The notes under the pieces: model-generated
Seen by the model: only the letters and a program-made list of their open reading frames with translations
Databases searched by the model: none
What the model was told of the DNA's origin: nothing
Source: JBGSKY01 sp041740995
GTDB taxonomy: Bacteria; Planctomycetota; Planctomycetia; Pirellulales; Pirellulaceae
Assembly (NCBI GenBank): GCA_041740995.1
Contig: JBGSKY010000035.1
Coordinates: forward strand, 4,777-68,776
Reading direction: 5' to 3'
Length of the DNA stretch: 64,000 nt
In this document: positions 9,022 to 18,518 of the stretch, piece after piece
How the letters are laid out: every line of letters begins with the position of its first letter
How positions within the stretch are numbered: the first letter of the stretch is position 1
Translations under genes and position numbers: made by a program

Positions 9022-10608
9022 TCACTCGCCGCCGATGGTCATCGACTTGATTTGGTTCTCAAGTGATTCAAGGCTCCAGTCACCCGGCCTTTGACTTGGT
9101 GGGAAATCCTTGAGCGACATCAAGAACTTGCTAGCCACCGCTTGAAGCGGGACGAGCACAAATGCACGGTCGATCATCCAATCGTGATATGTGTTGGAGT
9201 TGTGCTGAGACTTTTCGAATGGATCTCGACGCAGATTGAATAGCAGCGGCAAACGCAATTTGATCATCGGTTCTCGCCAGACCTGCAATTGTTCAGCTCG
9301 GTTTTCCAGATATGTAGCCTTCCAATCGCCAACTCGAATCGACATCACATCACCGTCATCGCCGACATAGATAAACTCTTTCCGAGCCGACTCTTTCGAC
9401 TTGCCGCTCAAGTAATCAAGTTGGTTGTAGCCGTCTATGTGATTCTTGTATTTCCGTCCGTTCAGCTCGACACCGGTAAGCAATTTTTCTTTTATATCAG
9501 GCGCTCCCACCGCAGCCGCGAAAGTTGGTAGCCAATCTTCGTGAGCGACGATCCCGTTGAGCGTTGTGTTTGCAGGAAAGTGTCCTGGCCATTTGATAAA
9601 GCAAGGAACTCGAAACGCGCCTTCCCAGTTCGAATTTTTTTCGCTGCGGAACGGCGTCGTTCCAGCGTCTGGCCAAGTGTTGTAGTGCGGGCCATTATCG
9701 GTCGAATATTGAACAATCGTATTGTCAGCAATTCCGAGATCGTCGATCAGCTTGAGTAACTCTCCAACGTGCATGTCATGCTCGACCATACCGTCGTGGT
9801 ATTCGTCGCCGCTGGGACCGGAAATCCCGGTCAGTTCAGGCTTCACGTGCGTTCGAAAGTGCATCCGTGTTCCATTCCACCAGCAGAAAAACGGCTTGCC
9901 TTCTTTCGATTGACGAGTCATAAACTCCTTCGCCGCTGCGATTGATTCATCGTCAATCGTCTCCATTCGCTTCTTGGTCAGTGGACCGAGATTTTCGATC
10001 GTTTGTCCACCGTTGCCATCCGCCTTGCACTTCAGAACTCCACGTGGGCCGAATTGTTCGCGAAACGTTTTGCCATTGGGCAGAACCATATCCTTTGGGT
10101 AGTCGCGGTTCTCTGGTTCCTCTTCGGCGTTGAGGTGATACAAGCTTCCCAAGAACTCATCGAAGCCGTGCATAGTTGGAAGATGTTCGTCGCGATCACC
10201 TTGATGATTCTTTCCAAATTGGCCGGTTGAATAGCCTTGGCTCTTCATCACAGTCGCGATCGTTACGTCGGTCTTTTGCCAACCTTCTTTCGCTCCAGGC
10301 ATCCCGACTTTCGTCATACCCGAACGGACAGGAACCGAACCGCTGAGAAACGCCGCACGACCAGCCGTGCAGCTTTGCTGCGCATAGTAGTCAGTAAAGC
10401 CGACGCCTTCGCGTGCTATCCGATCAATGTTAGGTGTCATATAACCCATCATCCCACGGTTGTTGTGGCTGATGTTCCAAGTTCCAATATCATCGCCCCA
10501 GATGACCAACACGTTTGGTTTCTTGTCGTCCGCTCGAGCAGTCATCGCGAACATCGCGACGGCCAACCCGACAAATAAGGAGACTTTTTGACTCGTAGAC
10601 TGCCGCAT
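9022..10608 (-). CDS. Secreted arylsulfatase, type I (formylglycine)
   Basis: 528 residues with an N-terminal signal peptide (VSLFVGLAVAMFAMTARA, cut near residue 26). The first metal-binding motif PNVLVIWGDDIG follows at once. The active-site signature is SCTAGRAAFLSG with Cys80 in the C-x-A-x-R form (Arg84), so Cys80 should be converted to formylglycine by an FGE-type or anaerobic maturase not seen in this window. The later metal-site motif YSTDNGPHYNTWPDAG contains the expected D-N. Sulfatases of this length are plentiful in marine planctomycetes, where they desulfate algal polysaccharides; the substrate cannot be told. No carbohydrate enzyme or sulfatase-modifying gene lies adjacent, so it appears to be a single unit. 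Confidence 0.94.
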   Translation of the reverse strand: MRQSTSQKVSLFVGLAVAMFAMTARADDKKPNVLVIWGDDIGTWNISHNNRGMMGYMTPNIDRIAREGVGFTDYYAQQSCTAGRAAFLSGSVPVRSGMTKVGMPGAKEGWQKTDVTIATVMKSQGYSTGQFGKNHQGDRDEHLPTMHGFDEFLGSLYHLNAEEEPENRDYPKDMVLPNGKTFREQFGPRGVLKCKADGNGGQTIENLGPLTKKRMETIDDESIAAAKEFMTRQSKEGKPFFCWWNGTRMHFRTHVKPELTGISGPSGDEYHDGMVEHDMHVGELLKLIDDLGIADNTIVQYSTDNGPHYNTWPDAGTTPFRSEKNSNWEGAFRVPCFIKWPGHFPANTTLNGIVAHEDWLPTFAAAVGAPDIKEKLLTGVELNGRKYKNHIDGYNQLDYLSGKSKESARKEFIYVGDDGDVMSIRVGDWKATYLENRAEQLQVWREPMIKLRLPLLFNLRRDPFEKSQHNSNTYHDWMIDRAFVLVPLQAVASKFLMSLKDFPPSQRPGDWSLESLENQIKSMTIGGE

Positions 10609-11018
10609 TGCCTTAGTTCCTCTGATCTCAGAAATAGCTTGACCTAATGAAGTGCCCTAGAAATGAGGGGGGACACCTTTCCGAAATACTAGTCAAACGA
10701 GAACCAGTTGACCAGACGCCGCTCAAAAAGATGAAGGGCCGATTAAATTCTTTATAAATCAACCAAGCGGAAGACTGTGGATTTCGACATTTGCGGAAAA
10801 TCGAAAGGTTCGAAAGATGAGGTTTGTCAGTGTGAAATAGACTTACGGATCAAACACTGATTGGCAAGAGGGCAGGTCCTGCGTGGGCGACAGGATCGTG
10901 GTTTAAAGTAGCAAAAGTCTTCATATCTGACACGCATCAACTGCAGCGATTTTGCAGCACAATTGCCATAAAAACTTTTGATCACACGCCGGTGGACACT
11001 TTAACAAGACATTCTGAA
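10609..11018. other. Intergenic region, no gene seen
   Basis: 410 bases between the 5' end of the sulfatase gene and the 3' end of the HPt gene, both on the minus strand. It should contain the sulfatase promoter. I find no convincing -35/-10 pair, tRNA, strong hairpin or open frame of natural composition. A purine-rich run AAATGAGGGGGGACACC sits at about 10661-10677 and has no assigned role. Confidence 0.5.
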
Positions 11019-11426
11019 CTAGCGGTCAGCGCGGTCCGATCGCGAAGGCGAACCAGATTGGACAGATAATTGCCTGACTAATTCAATAAAGTCCAGTAGC
11101 TCTTCACTGATCTCACCGAAAATCATTCTGGCTCGGTCGATGTCATGCGAATGGGACGCTTCGACGATCGCTTGCAAAGCGTCTACCGGAGGACCAACTT
11201 CATAGGTACTCAGTAAGCCCTTCAAGGCGTGAGCTGTTCGACCAGATTCGATCACGTCGCCTCCACGTAACTCTTCGCTTAACTGCTGCAGCATATGCGG
11301 GCCATCGTCGGCCGCAATCTCCGCCAATGTAACGAGTAACTCTTCATCACCATCAACTCTGGCAAGTGCATCGGCGAAACGGATCTTTTGGTATTCAGTT
11401 AACAATCCCATAGTTTGACCATTCAT
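11019..11426 (-). CDS. Stand-alone histidine phosphotransfer (HPt) domain protein
   Basis: 135 residues. A single four-helix HPt domain carries the signature TAHALKGLLSTYE with phospho-acceptor His66 in the canonical AHxLKG context. Flanking helices such as LLVTLAEIAADDGPHMLQQL and the negatively charged C-terminal helix fit the fold. HPt proteins shuttle phosphate between a hybrid kinase receiver and a final response regulator. The hybrid kinase encoded about 1 kb upstream on the same strand ends in a receiver and has no HPt of its own, so this is the natural partner by position (inference). ATG at 11426 has GGGGAG seven bases upstream and is preferred over an ATG 23 codons earlier that would overlap the preceding gene. 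Confidence 0.85.
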   Translation of the reverse strand: MNGQTMGLLTEYQKIRFADALARVDGDEELLVTLAEIAADDGPHMLQQLSEELRGGDVIESGRTAHALKGLLSTYEVGPPVDALQAIVEASHSHDIDRARMIFGEISEELLDFIELVRQLSVQSGSPSRSDRADR

Positions 11427-11439
11427 TTCGGCTCCCCGC

Positions 11440-11694
11440 TTAATTGACGAATTTTCCTTGTCGCACGCAAACCGCAAGCAAAACGATTGCTCCAACTACT
11501 GATCCGATCCAACCGCTTGACTGGATTAAATCGCCACCTTGAAGTAAATATCCAAATAGTCCGCCGATGAAGGATCCAGCGATGCCTAGGACGATTGTGC
11601 GAAAATAGCTCATCGGTTGCGGACCTGGAATAAGACCGCGGGCAATCAGCCCAATCAGCAGTCCAAAAATAATCCAACCAATGAGCCAAAACAT
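11440..11694 (-). CDS. GlsB/YeaQ/YmgE-family small membrane protein
   Basis: 84 residues with three hydrophobic helices: LIGWIIFGLLIGLIARGLIP, then TIVLGIAGSFIGGLFGYLLQ, then IGSVVGAIVLLAVCVRQG. This is the glycine-rich pattern of the transglycosylase-associated / GlsB family, integral membrane proteins often induced by general, acid or envelope stress; the biochemical role is unknown. Its ATG follows directly on the stop codon of the preceding gene (TAA then ATG, no spacer), so the two are almost surely translated from one message. The HPt gene begins 13 bases after its stop. Confidence 0.9.
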   Translation of the reverse strand: MFWLIGWIIFGLLIGLIARGLIPGPQPMSYFRTIVLGIAGSFIGGLFGYLLQGGDLIQSSGWIGSVVGAIVLLAVCVRQGKFVN

Positions 11695-12165
11695 TTAATT
11701 CTTCCAACCATGTGGGAAGTAGTTGCTAAATCGATTTGCCACGGGAGCGGGTTTTCGAAGAGCGAGCGTCGTCCAAACACCGACCACAATACCGGCAACG
11801 AAGACCAAGGCGGTAGCGGCGCTGCGATGTTCGTCTACTTCATAGCGAGCTCGCTCAACCACCGATTGAATCGGCGAGACGACTCGATCGGACACTGCTT
11901 CAACGGCTTTTGTCATCTGTTGAAACGCCCCTTGAGGACCAGTGAATTTATCGACAACTGACTCAATCTCGCTTTTGCTCGCTTCAGTAAACTCAGTCAA
12001 AAATTTTACGATGTGTTCTCTGCAGCACTTCAGCGACGTCAGCTCTTTTTCACCAATGTGTGGCCAGCGCTCCATAATCGCTCGCTTCATTTCCGACCAA
12101 GGTCCATCAGACCAAAGATCCACGTTGCCATCGGATGTTGCGGTTGCCTTGCCAGCAGTTGCCAT
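11695..12165 (-). CDS. DUF883/CsbD-like stress-type protein with C-terminal membrane helix
   Basis: 156 residues. The N-terminal third includes MKRAIMERWPHIGEKELTSL, which recalls the W-x-x-(I/L)-x-x-x-(D/E)-L core of CsbD-like proteins. The middle is an amphipathic helix rich in E, K and V (VDKFTGPQGAFQQMTKAVEA), and the C terminus has one membrane segment, AATALVFVAGIVVGVWTTLA, followed by a basic tail, as in ElaB/YqjD (DUF883) proteins that anchor to the inner membrane. Family placement is tentative because the two motifs belong to different families. It heads the three-gene cluster with the GlsB-like and HPt genes and lies 206 bases after the hybrid kinase gene. Confidence 0.65.
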   Translation of the reverse strand: MATAGKATATSDGNVDLWSDGPWSEMKRAIMERWPHIGEKELTSLKCCREHIVKFLTEFTEASKSEIESVVDKFTGPQGAFQQMTKAVEAVSDRVVSPIQSVVERARYEVDEHRSAATALVFVAGIVVGVWTTLALRKPAPVANRFSNYFPHGWKN

Positions 12166-12371
12166 AGTTGGGGCCCTTCAATGCTTATTTTGACGATTTT
12201 TCTTGTCGAGAAAACTGTTTCAGGTCACTTGCGCCAACACAAGTTAACGCCGACACTTTAAACAATCTGGTCTGCGTCCGCTCGATCCCACCAACTAACT
12301 TCGATGGGCGATTAACGCTCAAGAAAGCAAAGCAAACGCTGGGCCAATTGGCCTGAAGAATAGCCTGCGTC

Positions 12372-15300
12372 TCATTGTCTATTTTCTAGCGTCAACATCG
12401 CAACGCGAGAAACAAGCTCCGGACCGTCGACAGGCTTGCTCATGAATTGCGTGCAACCAGCCGACAACGCCTCGCGGACTTCGTCGGATGTCGCTCCAGC
12501 GGTGAGTGCAATAATTGGCATAGTGTACCCTTGCTCGCGCAGCGATCTCGTTGCTTCCCGACCGTCCAACTCGGGCATCTGCATATCCATCAAGACACAT
12601 TTAAACGGCCGACCCTGACTCTCGGCTTCGCGAACCTTGGTTATCGCGTCCGCTCCATTGTTGGCCTCAACAACTTCCGCTCCGGCGCGCGAAAGAAAGT
12701 GTTTGGTAACCAGCCGAATGTCGCGTGCATCGTCAGCGACCAATACTCGGCATGCAAGCCTGCCGAGCTCTTTTGAAGGTGATTTGCGTGGCCGAATGTC
12801 GTCAGCCGTCGGAGCAATCAGTTGCTGATTCATCGCGTCTTCGATCGGCAAGGTCAGCTTGAAAGTACTGCCTTCACCATCGACGCTTTGCACCTCAATG
12901 TCGCCGCCCAGCAAAGCTGACAACCGCTTGCTAATCACCAAGCCCAGTCCGGTTCCCTCGACGCCGATGACCTTTATCCCGTGAACTTGACTAAACGATT
13001 GAAACAAGCGTCCCAAGTTGGCTTCGGAAATTCCGATGCCGGTATCGATCACAAGGAGTTCAAGCGTTCCTGATTTGTTTGCATCAAATCGCACGACGAC
13101 GCGGACATCGCCCTGCGGAGTAAATTTCAAAGCGTTACCGATTAGATTGACTAATATTTGTTCGACCCGTGATCGATCGCTATAAATTCTTTCTGGAATC
13201 GGCGTTGCGAACTCAAGCGTCAGAGGAACGCCGCTCGACTCGCTGCGATGTCGCATCAACTCCATGATGTCGGCCAGCATCGGAACCAGCTGGAATCGCG
13301 ATTTACGAACCTCTAGCTTTCCGGCTTCGACCTTCGACAAGTCCAAGATGTCGTTGATGATTCTCAGCAGGAAACGTCCATTTCGAATCACCGTTTCCAG
13401 ATGCTGCGCTTGGACCGTTTTGCCTTCGCGAATATCTCGCAGCGCAATGTCGCTGAACCCGAGGATGGCCGACATTGGCGAGCGAATTTCGTGACTCATA
13501 TTTGTCAGAAATTGGCTCTTGGCACGGCTTGCATCTTCAGCCGCCAATCGCGCACGTTCCAAGTGTGCCTCGGTTTCCTTTCGCGTCGTTACGTCGCTCA
13601 TAAACAGGGCCGCTCCGCCCACAACTGGAAAAACTCGCGTGTCGTACCACCGATTGAGCTTCGTTGCCAAATACTCCGTGGCTTCAGGTTTTTGCGAGCG
13701 ACGAACGCGGTCCAGCGTCGAAAGCAAGGGCGAATTTGTGTCGCCATCAAAGAGCACTTCGTACGATCGACCAATCAGCTCGCTGACTTTTTTACCAGCA
13801 ATCTCAGCCGCCGAACGATTGGCAACTTGAATTAATCCATCGCGATCAAAACTTACAAACGCGTCTTCGCTGGTCTCAATCACTTCGGTGATAATCGCTC
13901 GCGACTCGTTTAATTTTCGTTCCGTCTCCTTGCGATCGGAAATGTCTTCGATGATCGAAATACAACATTCCGGTTTGCCTTCGTTGTCACGACGCAAAGA
14001 TACGGTAAGGTTAGCCCAGACGAGATGACCGTCGCGATGAACGTATCGCTTTTCTATCGAATAGCCATCTACGGAACCACGCTTAAGCAACGAGAATTGC
14101 TGCAAGTCTCGCTCGAGATCTTCCGAAAAGGTCAGTTCTTGGAATGTTTTAGATTCTAGCTCTTCTTTGCGATAGCCAATGATTTGGCAGAGCTTCTCAT
14201 TCACGCGTTGCCATTCGCCGTCCATCCCGACGTGAGCAATTCCGACAGCCGCATTTTCAAAAGTTCGTCGATACTCAGCTTCGCTTTGTTCCAACCGTCG
14301 ATTCGTCTGCACCACTTCGGTGATGTCGTGTTGGATTCCTACGTAATGTGTCACTTGCCCATTGGCATCATGAACTGGGGTAAGGATAAGGTCATTGTAA
14401 AACGCCTTACCATCGCGTCTGTAATTCAAAATGGTTACGCGACAGCCAGTCCGATTCCGAATCGCTTCGCGGATCGTTTCAACATCGGCTGGATCGGTTT
14501 CTGCACCCTGCATAAAACGACAGTTTCGACCACGAACATCCACCGCTTGATAGCCAGAAATTTCCTCGAAACCTTGGTTGCAATAAATGATCGGCATGTC
14601 GTCGGCTAAGGCGTCGGCAATAATGATGCCGCTTTTCGATGCGTCGATCGCGCGAGTTCGCAATTCCAACTGCGATTGGGCATACCGCAACTGTGTGACG
14701 TCGTAAATCGTCAGCGCCGCAGCACTGACACGGTCCAGTTCGTCTAGGACCGGAGTGACGCGAACGAGCAATGTTTTTTGCTTGTTGGGTCCCTGCCGCA
14801 AAGTCACCTCTTCGGAAGAAACGTTGCTCTTACGAGGCAGCTCGCGAAGAGCGCGGTCAGAAAATTCGCAAATCTCTTCAGGCAGCACGTCGCATAATTC
14901 CAAATTGCCATTTGGTTCAACCTCCTGACCAAAGAGCTGCGCGGCTCCGCGATTCCAACTAGTAATTGTTCCATTGAGTTCCACTCCAATGATCGCATCA
15001 GTGCTATCCATAACGATCGATGTCAGCTTGCGGATCTTATCCGCATTTTCTTTAACGACCCGCAGGCTGGTCATGGTCAAGATGGTGCCGCGACCGTCGC
15101 GATATGGCGTCACCCGCAACAAAATCGGCTCGCCGCGACGGTCTGTCGTTTCGTGCTCAACCGCTTCGCGTCGTTCGTGTACTTCTTCGATGATTGCGGG
15201 CAAGCTAATCTCGTTGAATGAGTCACTGTACGCTAGCAATGATTCGCCTTGCGGGTTCCGCGAACGTATCGCCAGCAGGTCCGCAGCTGCTGGCGTAATC

Positions 15301-17642
15301 CTACGAATTTTTAATTCATCGTCGATCAACACGATACCAATGTCGCTCTCACGCATGACGCTTTCCAAGTCCGCCGTTAGCTCGGAAAGCAACTGCACCC
15401 GCCGTTCACTTTCGGCGTTGGTTGTATGCAGTTCTTCGTTGACGCTGTGCAGCTCCTCATTGGTGCTTTGCAACTCCTCGTTGCTGCTTGTCAGCTCCTC
15501 GTTGCTGGACTGCAATTCCTCGTTCGTCGTTTCGAGCTCTTCGATCGTGGCTTGCAGGTTTTCGCGAGTAAACTCCAACTCCATTTCCAACATCCGCGTT
15601 CGCTCGTCTGGAAGCCTCGCGATACCAAGCTCTCCAACGGCGTGAGATTCGAGCGAATGATTGATTGCCCCGTCACTGGTCGCGCAGGCTTCTACAGCTT
15701 TTTCGTCCTTCACCGCTGACCGCAATCCAGCGGCATTGTTGCGTCCGAACGTGATTAAGTAATGCGTCTCATTGATGGTCGGATGGCTGAGCGAGCGAAC
15801 AACGATCTCCAGACGCTCTCCATTGACAAAAGCTGTTTCGGACTCCTGGCTGCTTTGATTGGCTCGCATACGCTGCAAGGTCATCGCGATTGGAGTTTGT
15901 AAAGGAGCGATTACGAAATCTTCGACCGTTCCACTCAAGCGACCCGTCGGCGGCGAGGTAATGCCACTTAGATTTCCGAACGTCTGCAAAGGTCGAGAAT
16001 TTTCGTCGATCAAGATTCCTGGTGGTGCGAAGAGATCGAGTATTCGATCGTAGCTTAGCACCATTGATGGCGCAACGGATCGCGATGGACGCGGTCGCAA
16101 TGAAAGGCTGGCGTTGCTGAATGGTCGTTTGCGAAGTTTCAAATCAAGTGGAAGACTCAAATCGCGTTCTTTCTGAAACAACCGCCAATGCTTATCCAAT
16201 GCCGAAAATCCGTCAGTGACATCGCCTGGTGTTTCGCTCGGCCCGAGCCACAAAACGCCTCTCGTTTTGAGAGCATGCGCGAAGGACGCAAGGACTCGTT
16301 GCTGGGCATCGTCCAGCAAGTAGATCAACAAATTGCGACAGGTCACCAGATCCAAATTGGCGAATGGCGCATCGCGCATCACGTCGTGCCGCGCGAACAC
16401 GATCGAGTTCCGAATCTCTTTGCAAATCTCAAAACCGTCACCGACGGCTTGCAAGAACTTGTCTCGAAACTCTTTTGGAATCTCTGCCATAGATTCGTTT
16501 GGATAGACACCACGCTGAGCGAAACGAATCGCGTCCGGATGAACGTCTGTTGCAAAGATTTTGATCGTGAATTCGACGCCATGTTTTTCCTTTTCGGAAT
16601 GCAGCAACATCGCAATCGAATAAGCTTCTTGGCCGGTGGCACATCCAGCCACCCAAACGCGCAACTCATCGCCAGCGACCTTGCCACGTACAGCCGGACG
16701 AATAACGCGATTGCACAAACGTTGATATCCATCAGGATCACGAAAGAATCGAGTGACGCCAATCAGCAAATCATCATTCAGCTTTGCAACTTCTGCTGGA
16801 TCACGCTGAAGGATGCCGACATAATCGTGCAATTGTTCCGCGTCTCGCAGCAACATTCTCCGGGACAAGCGACGTGAAAATGTCCCGTGTTTGTAAGAAT
16901 GAAAATCGACCCCGGTCGATGCTTCAAGCAGTTCGTAAATCGGCGCAAGATCATTTCGATCGATCGTCGGCGAAGACTGCGCTACGACCTCGTCAATCGA
17001 CGCTCCGCGGATATAACTGGCCAGCGACTCGGCTATCTCAGGCACCGTACCAACAACGTGTACCGCTTGCGTTTTAATCGCGTTGAGCGGCATACCGTTG
17101 AATTGAGCTGAATCTTCATCTTGGCAGAGAACCAGACCTCCACGCCTTGCTACGTCTTGAACTCCGACGCTGCCGTCGCTTCCAGTGCCGGACAGTACTA
17201 CAGAAGCGAATCGTCGATTTACTTGTCTGGCCAACGATTGAAAGAAGCGATCGATCGGCAAATTTAAATCGCCACTGGGTGCGCGATCAAGCAAATTCAG
17301 ATGATCACCTTCAATCTCTACATGCTTGCCCGGCGGCAGCAAGTAGATCGTGTTGGGTTGAGGTGTAACCCCTTCACTCATCTCGACGGTCTTCATCGAA
17401 GTGCGACGACTCAGTAGCTCTGCCATGTGACTTTGGTAGTCTGGCGAAAGATGCTGGATCACGACAAATGCAGCCGAAGTATCGGAAGGGATTTGCTCGA
17501 ATAGCGTCTCAAGTGCAGACAGCCCACCGGCGGATGCCCCAATGCCTATTATCGGCAGCAGACTTGTGGATTGGATCGCGCCATCGACCAATTCGGGAAT
17601 TTCGTTTAATTGCGAATCATGACTTATAACATTGCCAGACAT
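12372..17642 (-). CDS. CheB-CheR-PAS/LOV hybrid histidine kinase with C-terminal receiver
   Basis: 1756 residues, read from motifs. Domain order: CheB methylesterase (about 30-215) with apparent triad Ser37 (GIGASAGG), His64 (QHLSPD) and Asp156 (SGTGSDGS); CheR methyltransferase (about 225-490) with SAM motif VWVAGCATGQEAYS near 330 and TCRNLLIYL; a coiled coil of repeated NEELQS-type heptads (about 700-742); then about five PAS domains. The third PAS holds GRNCRFMQG with Cys1041, the flavin-adduct cysteine motif of LOV blue-light sensors, followed by LNYRRDGKAFYNDL and the HYVGIQHDITE end. Next come HisKA with SHEIRSPM (His1384), HATPase_c (DTGIGIS, GTGLGL) and a receiver with VLMDMQMPELDG (Asp1686) and the lysine of MSKPVD. 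The CheB N-terminal receiver is absent, as is usual in CheB-CheR fusions. The ATG at 17642 is the start. Downstream genes on the same strand include an HPt protein. Confidence 0.93.
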   Translation of the reverse strand: MSGNVISHDSQLNEIPELVDGAIQSTSLLPIIGIGASAGGLSALETLFEQIPSDTSAAFVVIQHLSPDYQSHMAELLSRRTSMKTVEMSEGVTPQPNTIYLLPPGKHVEIEGDHLNLLDRAPSGDLNLPIDRFFQSLARQVNRRFASVVLSGTGSDGSVGVQDVARRGGLVLCQDEDSAQFNGMPLNAIKTQAVHVVGTVPEIAESLASYIRGASIDEVVAQSSPTIDRNDLAPIYELLEASTGVDFHSYKHGTFSRRLSRRMLLRDAEQLHDYVGILQRDPAEVAKLNDDLLIGVTRFFRDPDGYQRLCNRVIRPAVRGKVAGDELRVWVAGCATGQEAYSIAMLLHSEKEKHGVEFTIKIFATDVHPDAIRFAQRGVYPNESMAEIPKEFRDKFLQAVGDGFEICKEIRNSIVFARHDVMRDAPFANLDLVTCRNLLIYLLDDAQQRVLASFAHALKTRGVLWLGPSETPGDVTDGFSALDKHWRLFQKERDLSLPLDLKLRKRPFSNASLSLRPRPSRSVAPSMVLSYDRILDLFAPPGILIDENSRPLQTFGNLSGITSPPTGRLSGTVEDFVIAPLQTPIAMTLQRMRANQSSQESETAFVNGERLEIVVRSLSHPTINETHYLITFGRNNAAGLRSAVKDEKAVEACATSDGAINHSLESHAVGELGIARLPDERTRMLEMELEFTRENLQATIEELETTNEELQSSNEELTSSNEELQSTNEELHSVNEELHTTNAESERRVQLLSELTADLESVMRESDIGIVLIDDELKIRRITPAAADLLAIRSRNPQGESLLAYSDSFNEISLPAIIEEVHERREAVEHETTDRRGEPILLRVTPYRDGRGTILTMTSLRVVKENADKIRKLTSIVMDSTDAIIGVELNGTITSWNRGAAQLFGQEVEPNGNLELCDVLPEEICEFSDRALRELPRKSNVSSEEVTLRQGPNKQKTLLVRVTPVLDELDRVSAAALTIYDVTQLRYAQSQLELRTRAIDASKSGIIIADALADDMPIIYCNQGFEEISGYQAVDVRGRNCRFMQGAETDPADVETIREAIRNRTGCRVTILNYRRDGKAFYNDLILTPVHDANGQVTHYVGIQHDITEVVQTNRRLEQSEAEYRRTFENAAVGIAHVGMDGEWQRVNEKLCQIIGYRKEELESKTFQELTFSEDLERDLQQFSLLKRGSVDGYSIEKRYVHRDGHLVWANLTVSLRRDNEGKPECCISIIEDISDRKETERKLNESRAIITEVIETSEDAFVSFDRDGLIQVANRSAAEIAGKKVSELIGRSYEVLFDGDTNSPLLSTLDRVRRSQKPEATEYLATKLNRWYDTRVFPVVGGAALFMSDVTTRKETEAHLERARLAAEDASRAKSQFLTNMSHEIRSPMSAILGFSDIALRDIREGKTVQAQHLETVIRNGRFLLRIINDILDLSKVEAGKLEVRKSRFQLVPMLADIMELMRHRSESSGVPLTLEFATPIPERIYSDRSRVEQILVNLIGNALKFTPQGDVRVVVRFDANKSGTLELLVIDTGIGISEANLGRLFQSFSQVHGIKVIGVEGTGLGLVISKRLSALLGGDIEVQSVDGEGSTFKLTLPIEDAMNQQLIAPTADDIRPRKSPSKELGRLACRVLVADDARDIRLVTKHFLSRAGAEVVEANNGADAITKVREAESQGRPFKCVLMDMQMPELDGREATRSLREQGYTMPIIALTAGATSDEVREALSAGCTQFMSKPVDGPELVSRVAMLTLENRQ

Positions 17643-17929
17643 CCCAGCACCTCCGCTGTTACATCGCAGTTCGCTTGGTGCAACTTAACGAATTTAAGCG
17701 CTCCTCAAACCGCAGTTTGATGGCACTCGTTGCAAATTCAGTTCCAAGGACAGAAGATCACAAATCTGGAAGACATTGTCATCCAAGCCAACTGCACGCG
17801 CCACGCATTTTTCCAGCACTTTGGCTGATCAATGCTCTTGAATATTATCAGTGAACTTTAGAAACTCGGCAAGCTCGACTCAAGCTTAGCAGTCGATAAA
17901 CTTGTGCTTGCGCCATTGAATTTGGTTAA

Positions 17930-18454
17930 CTAAGACGATCTCGCTTTCGACTTTATTATGCCATCAGTCAAAATTTTAGCTCGCAAACCACCACGATAGT
18001 TTTCTCGCATGAATTCCATAGCGCCCGGTGCAATGACGCGGTCCATCCATTGGCATGGCTTACACTCTTGAGAGCCTTCGAAGAGCACGCCATCAATCTC
18101 AAAACGTTTATGGAGAAGCTTGTCTAGCTCCACGCCTCGAACGACCAAGTTCCTTCGGAAATTCTCAGCCGGAATCGTACCCAACTGAAACGCATCTCTA
18201 ATCTCTTGGATCGCTCGTTCGTGTATCAAGGTGACTTGACCTTTGCGATGCAGCCTTCCATCACAGTAGCGGTCACCGCGTAACCCTCGACCGGCGATGC
18301 ACTCAACCTCGCTTAATTCTCGCATCGCAAATTTCGACAGCGCAGACTTATCCTTGGTCCAGTAAGCGTGACCGGAGGAAACGAAGATTTGAACTATTTC
18401 AATCGCTTCAATCGCTTCGAAAACGTTCGAACTATTTGGCTCGTGATTTGCCAT
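17930..18454 (-). CDS. MOSC-domain protein
   Basis: 174 residues. MOSC domains bind a molybdenum cofactor or carry sulfur; they occur at the C terminus of Moco sulfurases and mARC/YiiM-type reductases. Here the domain is nearly the whole protein. Visible motifs are GRGLRGDRYC near the start, IPAENFRRNLVVRGVEL (the N-x-x-x-G loop) and ECKPCQWMD with the cysteine characteristic of the family, ending in GGLRAKILTDG. No ferredoxin or reductase domain is attached. ATG at 18454 is preferred; an upstream in-frame ATG at 18580 would run across the start of the divergent gene. The two start codons lie 64 bases apart, so they may share a control region. Confidence 0.87.
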   Translation of the reverse strand: MANHEPNSSNVFEAIEAIEIVQIFVSSGHAYWTKDKSALSKFAMRELSEVECIAGRGLRGDRYCDGRLHRKGQVTLIHERAIQEIRDAFQLGTIPAENFRRNLVVRGVELDKLLHKRFEIDGVLFEGSQECKPCQWMDRVIAPGAMEFMRENYRGGLRAKILTDGIIKSKARSS

Positions 18455-18518
18455 AACGTCTGCGTCTAAGCACGCAATGTGCCAATTGGTTGAATTAAAA
18501 GCAGGAGTCAGGCGCCAG

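Noticed and set aside
14974..15645. Plus-strand open frame of 223 codons rich in Ser
   Set aside because: It is antisense to the coiled-coil and PAS part of the hybrid kinase; the Ser runs are the shadow of the repeated NEEL heptads.
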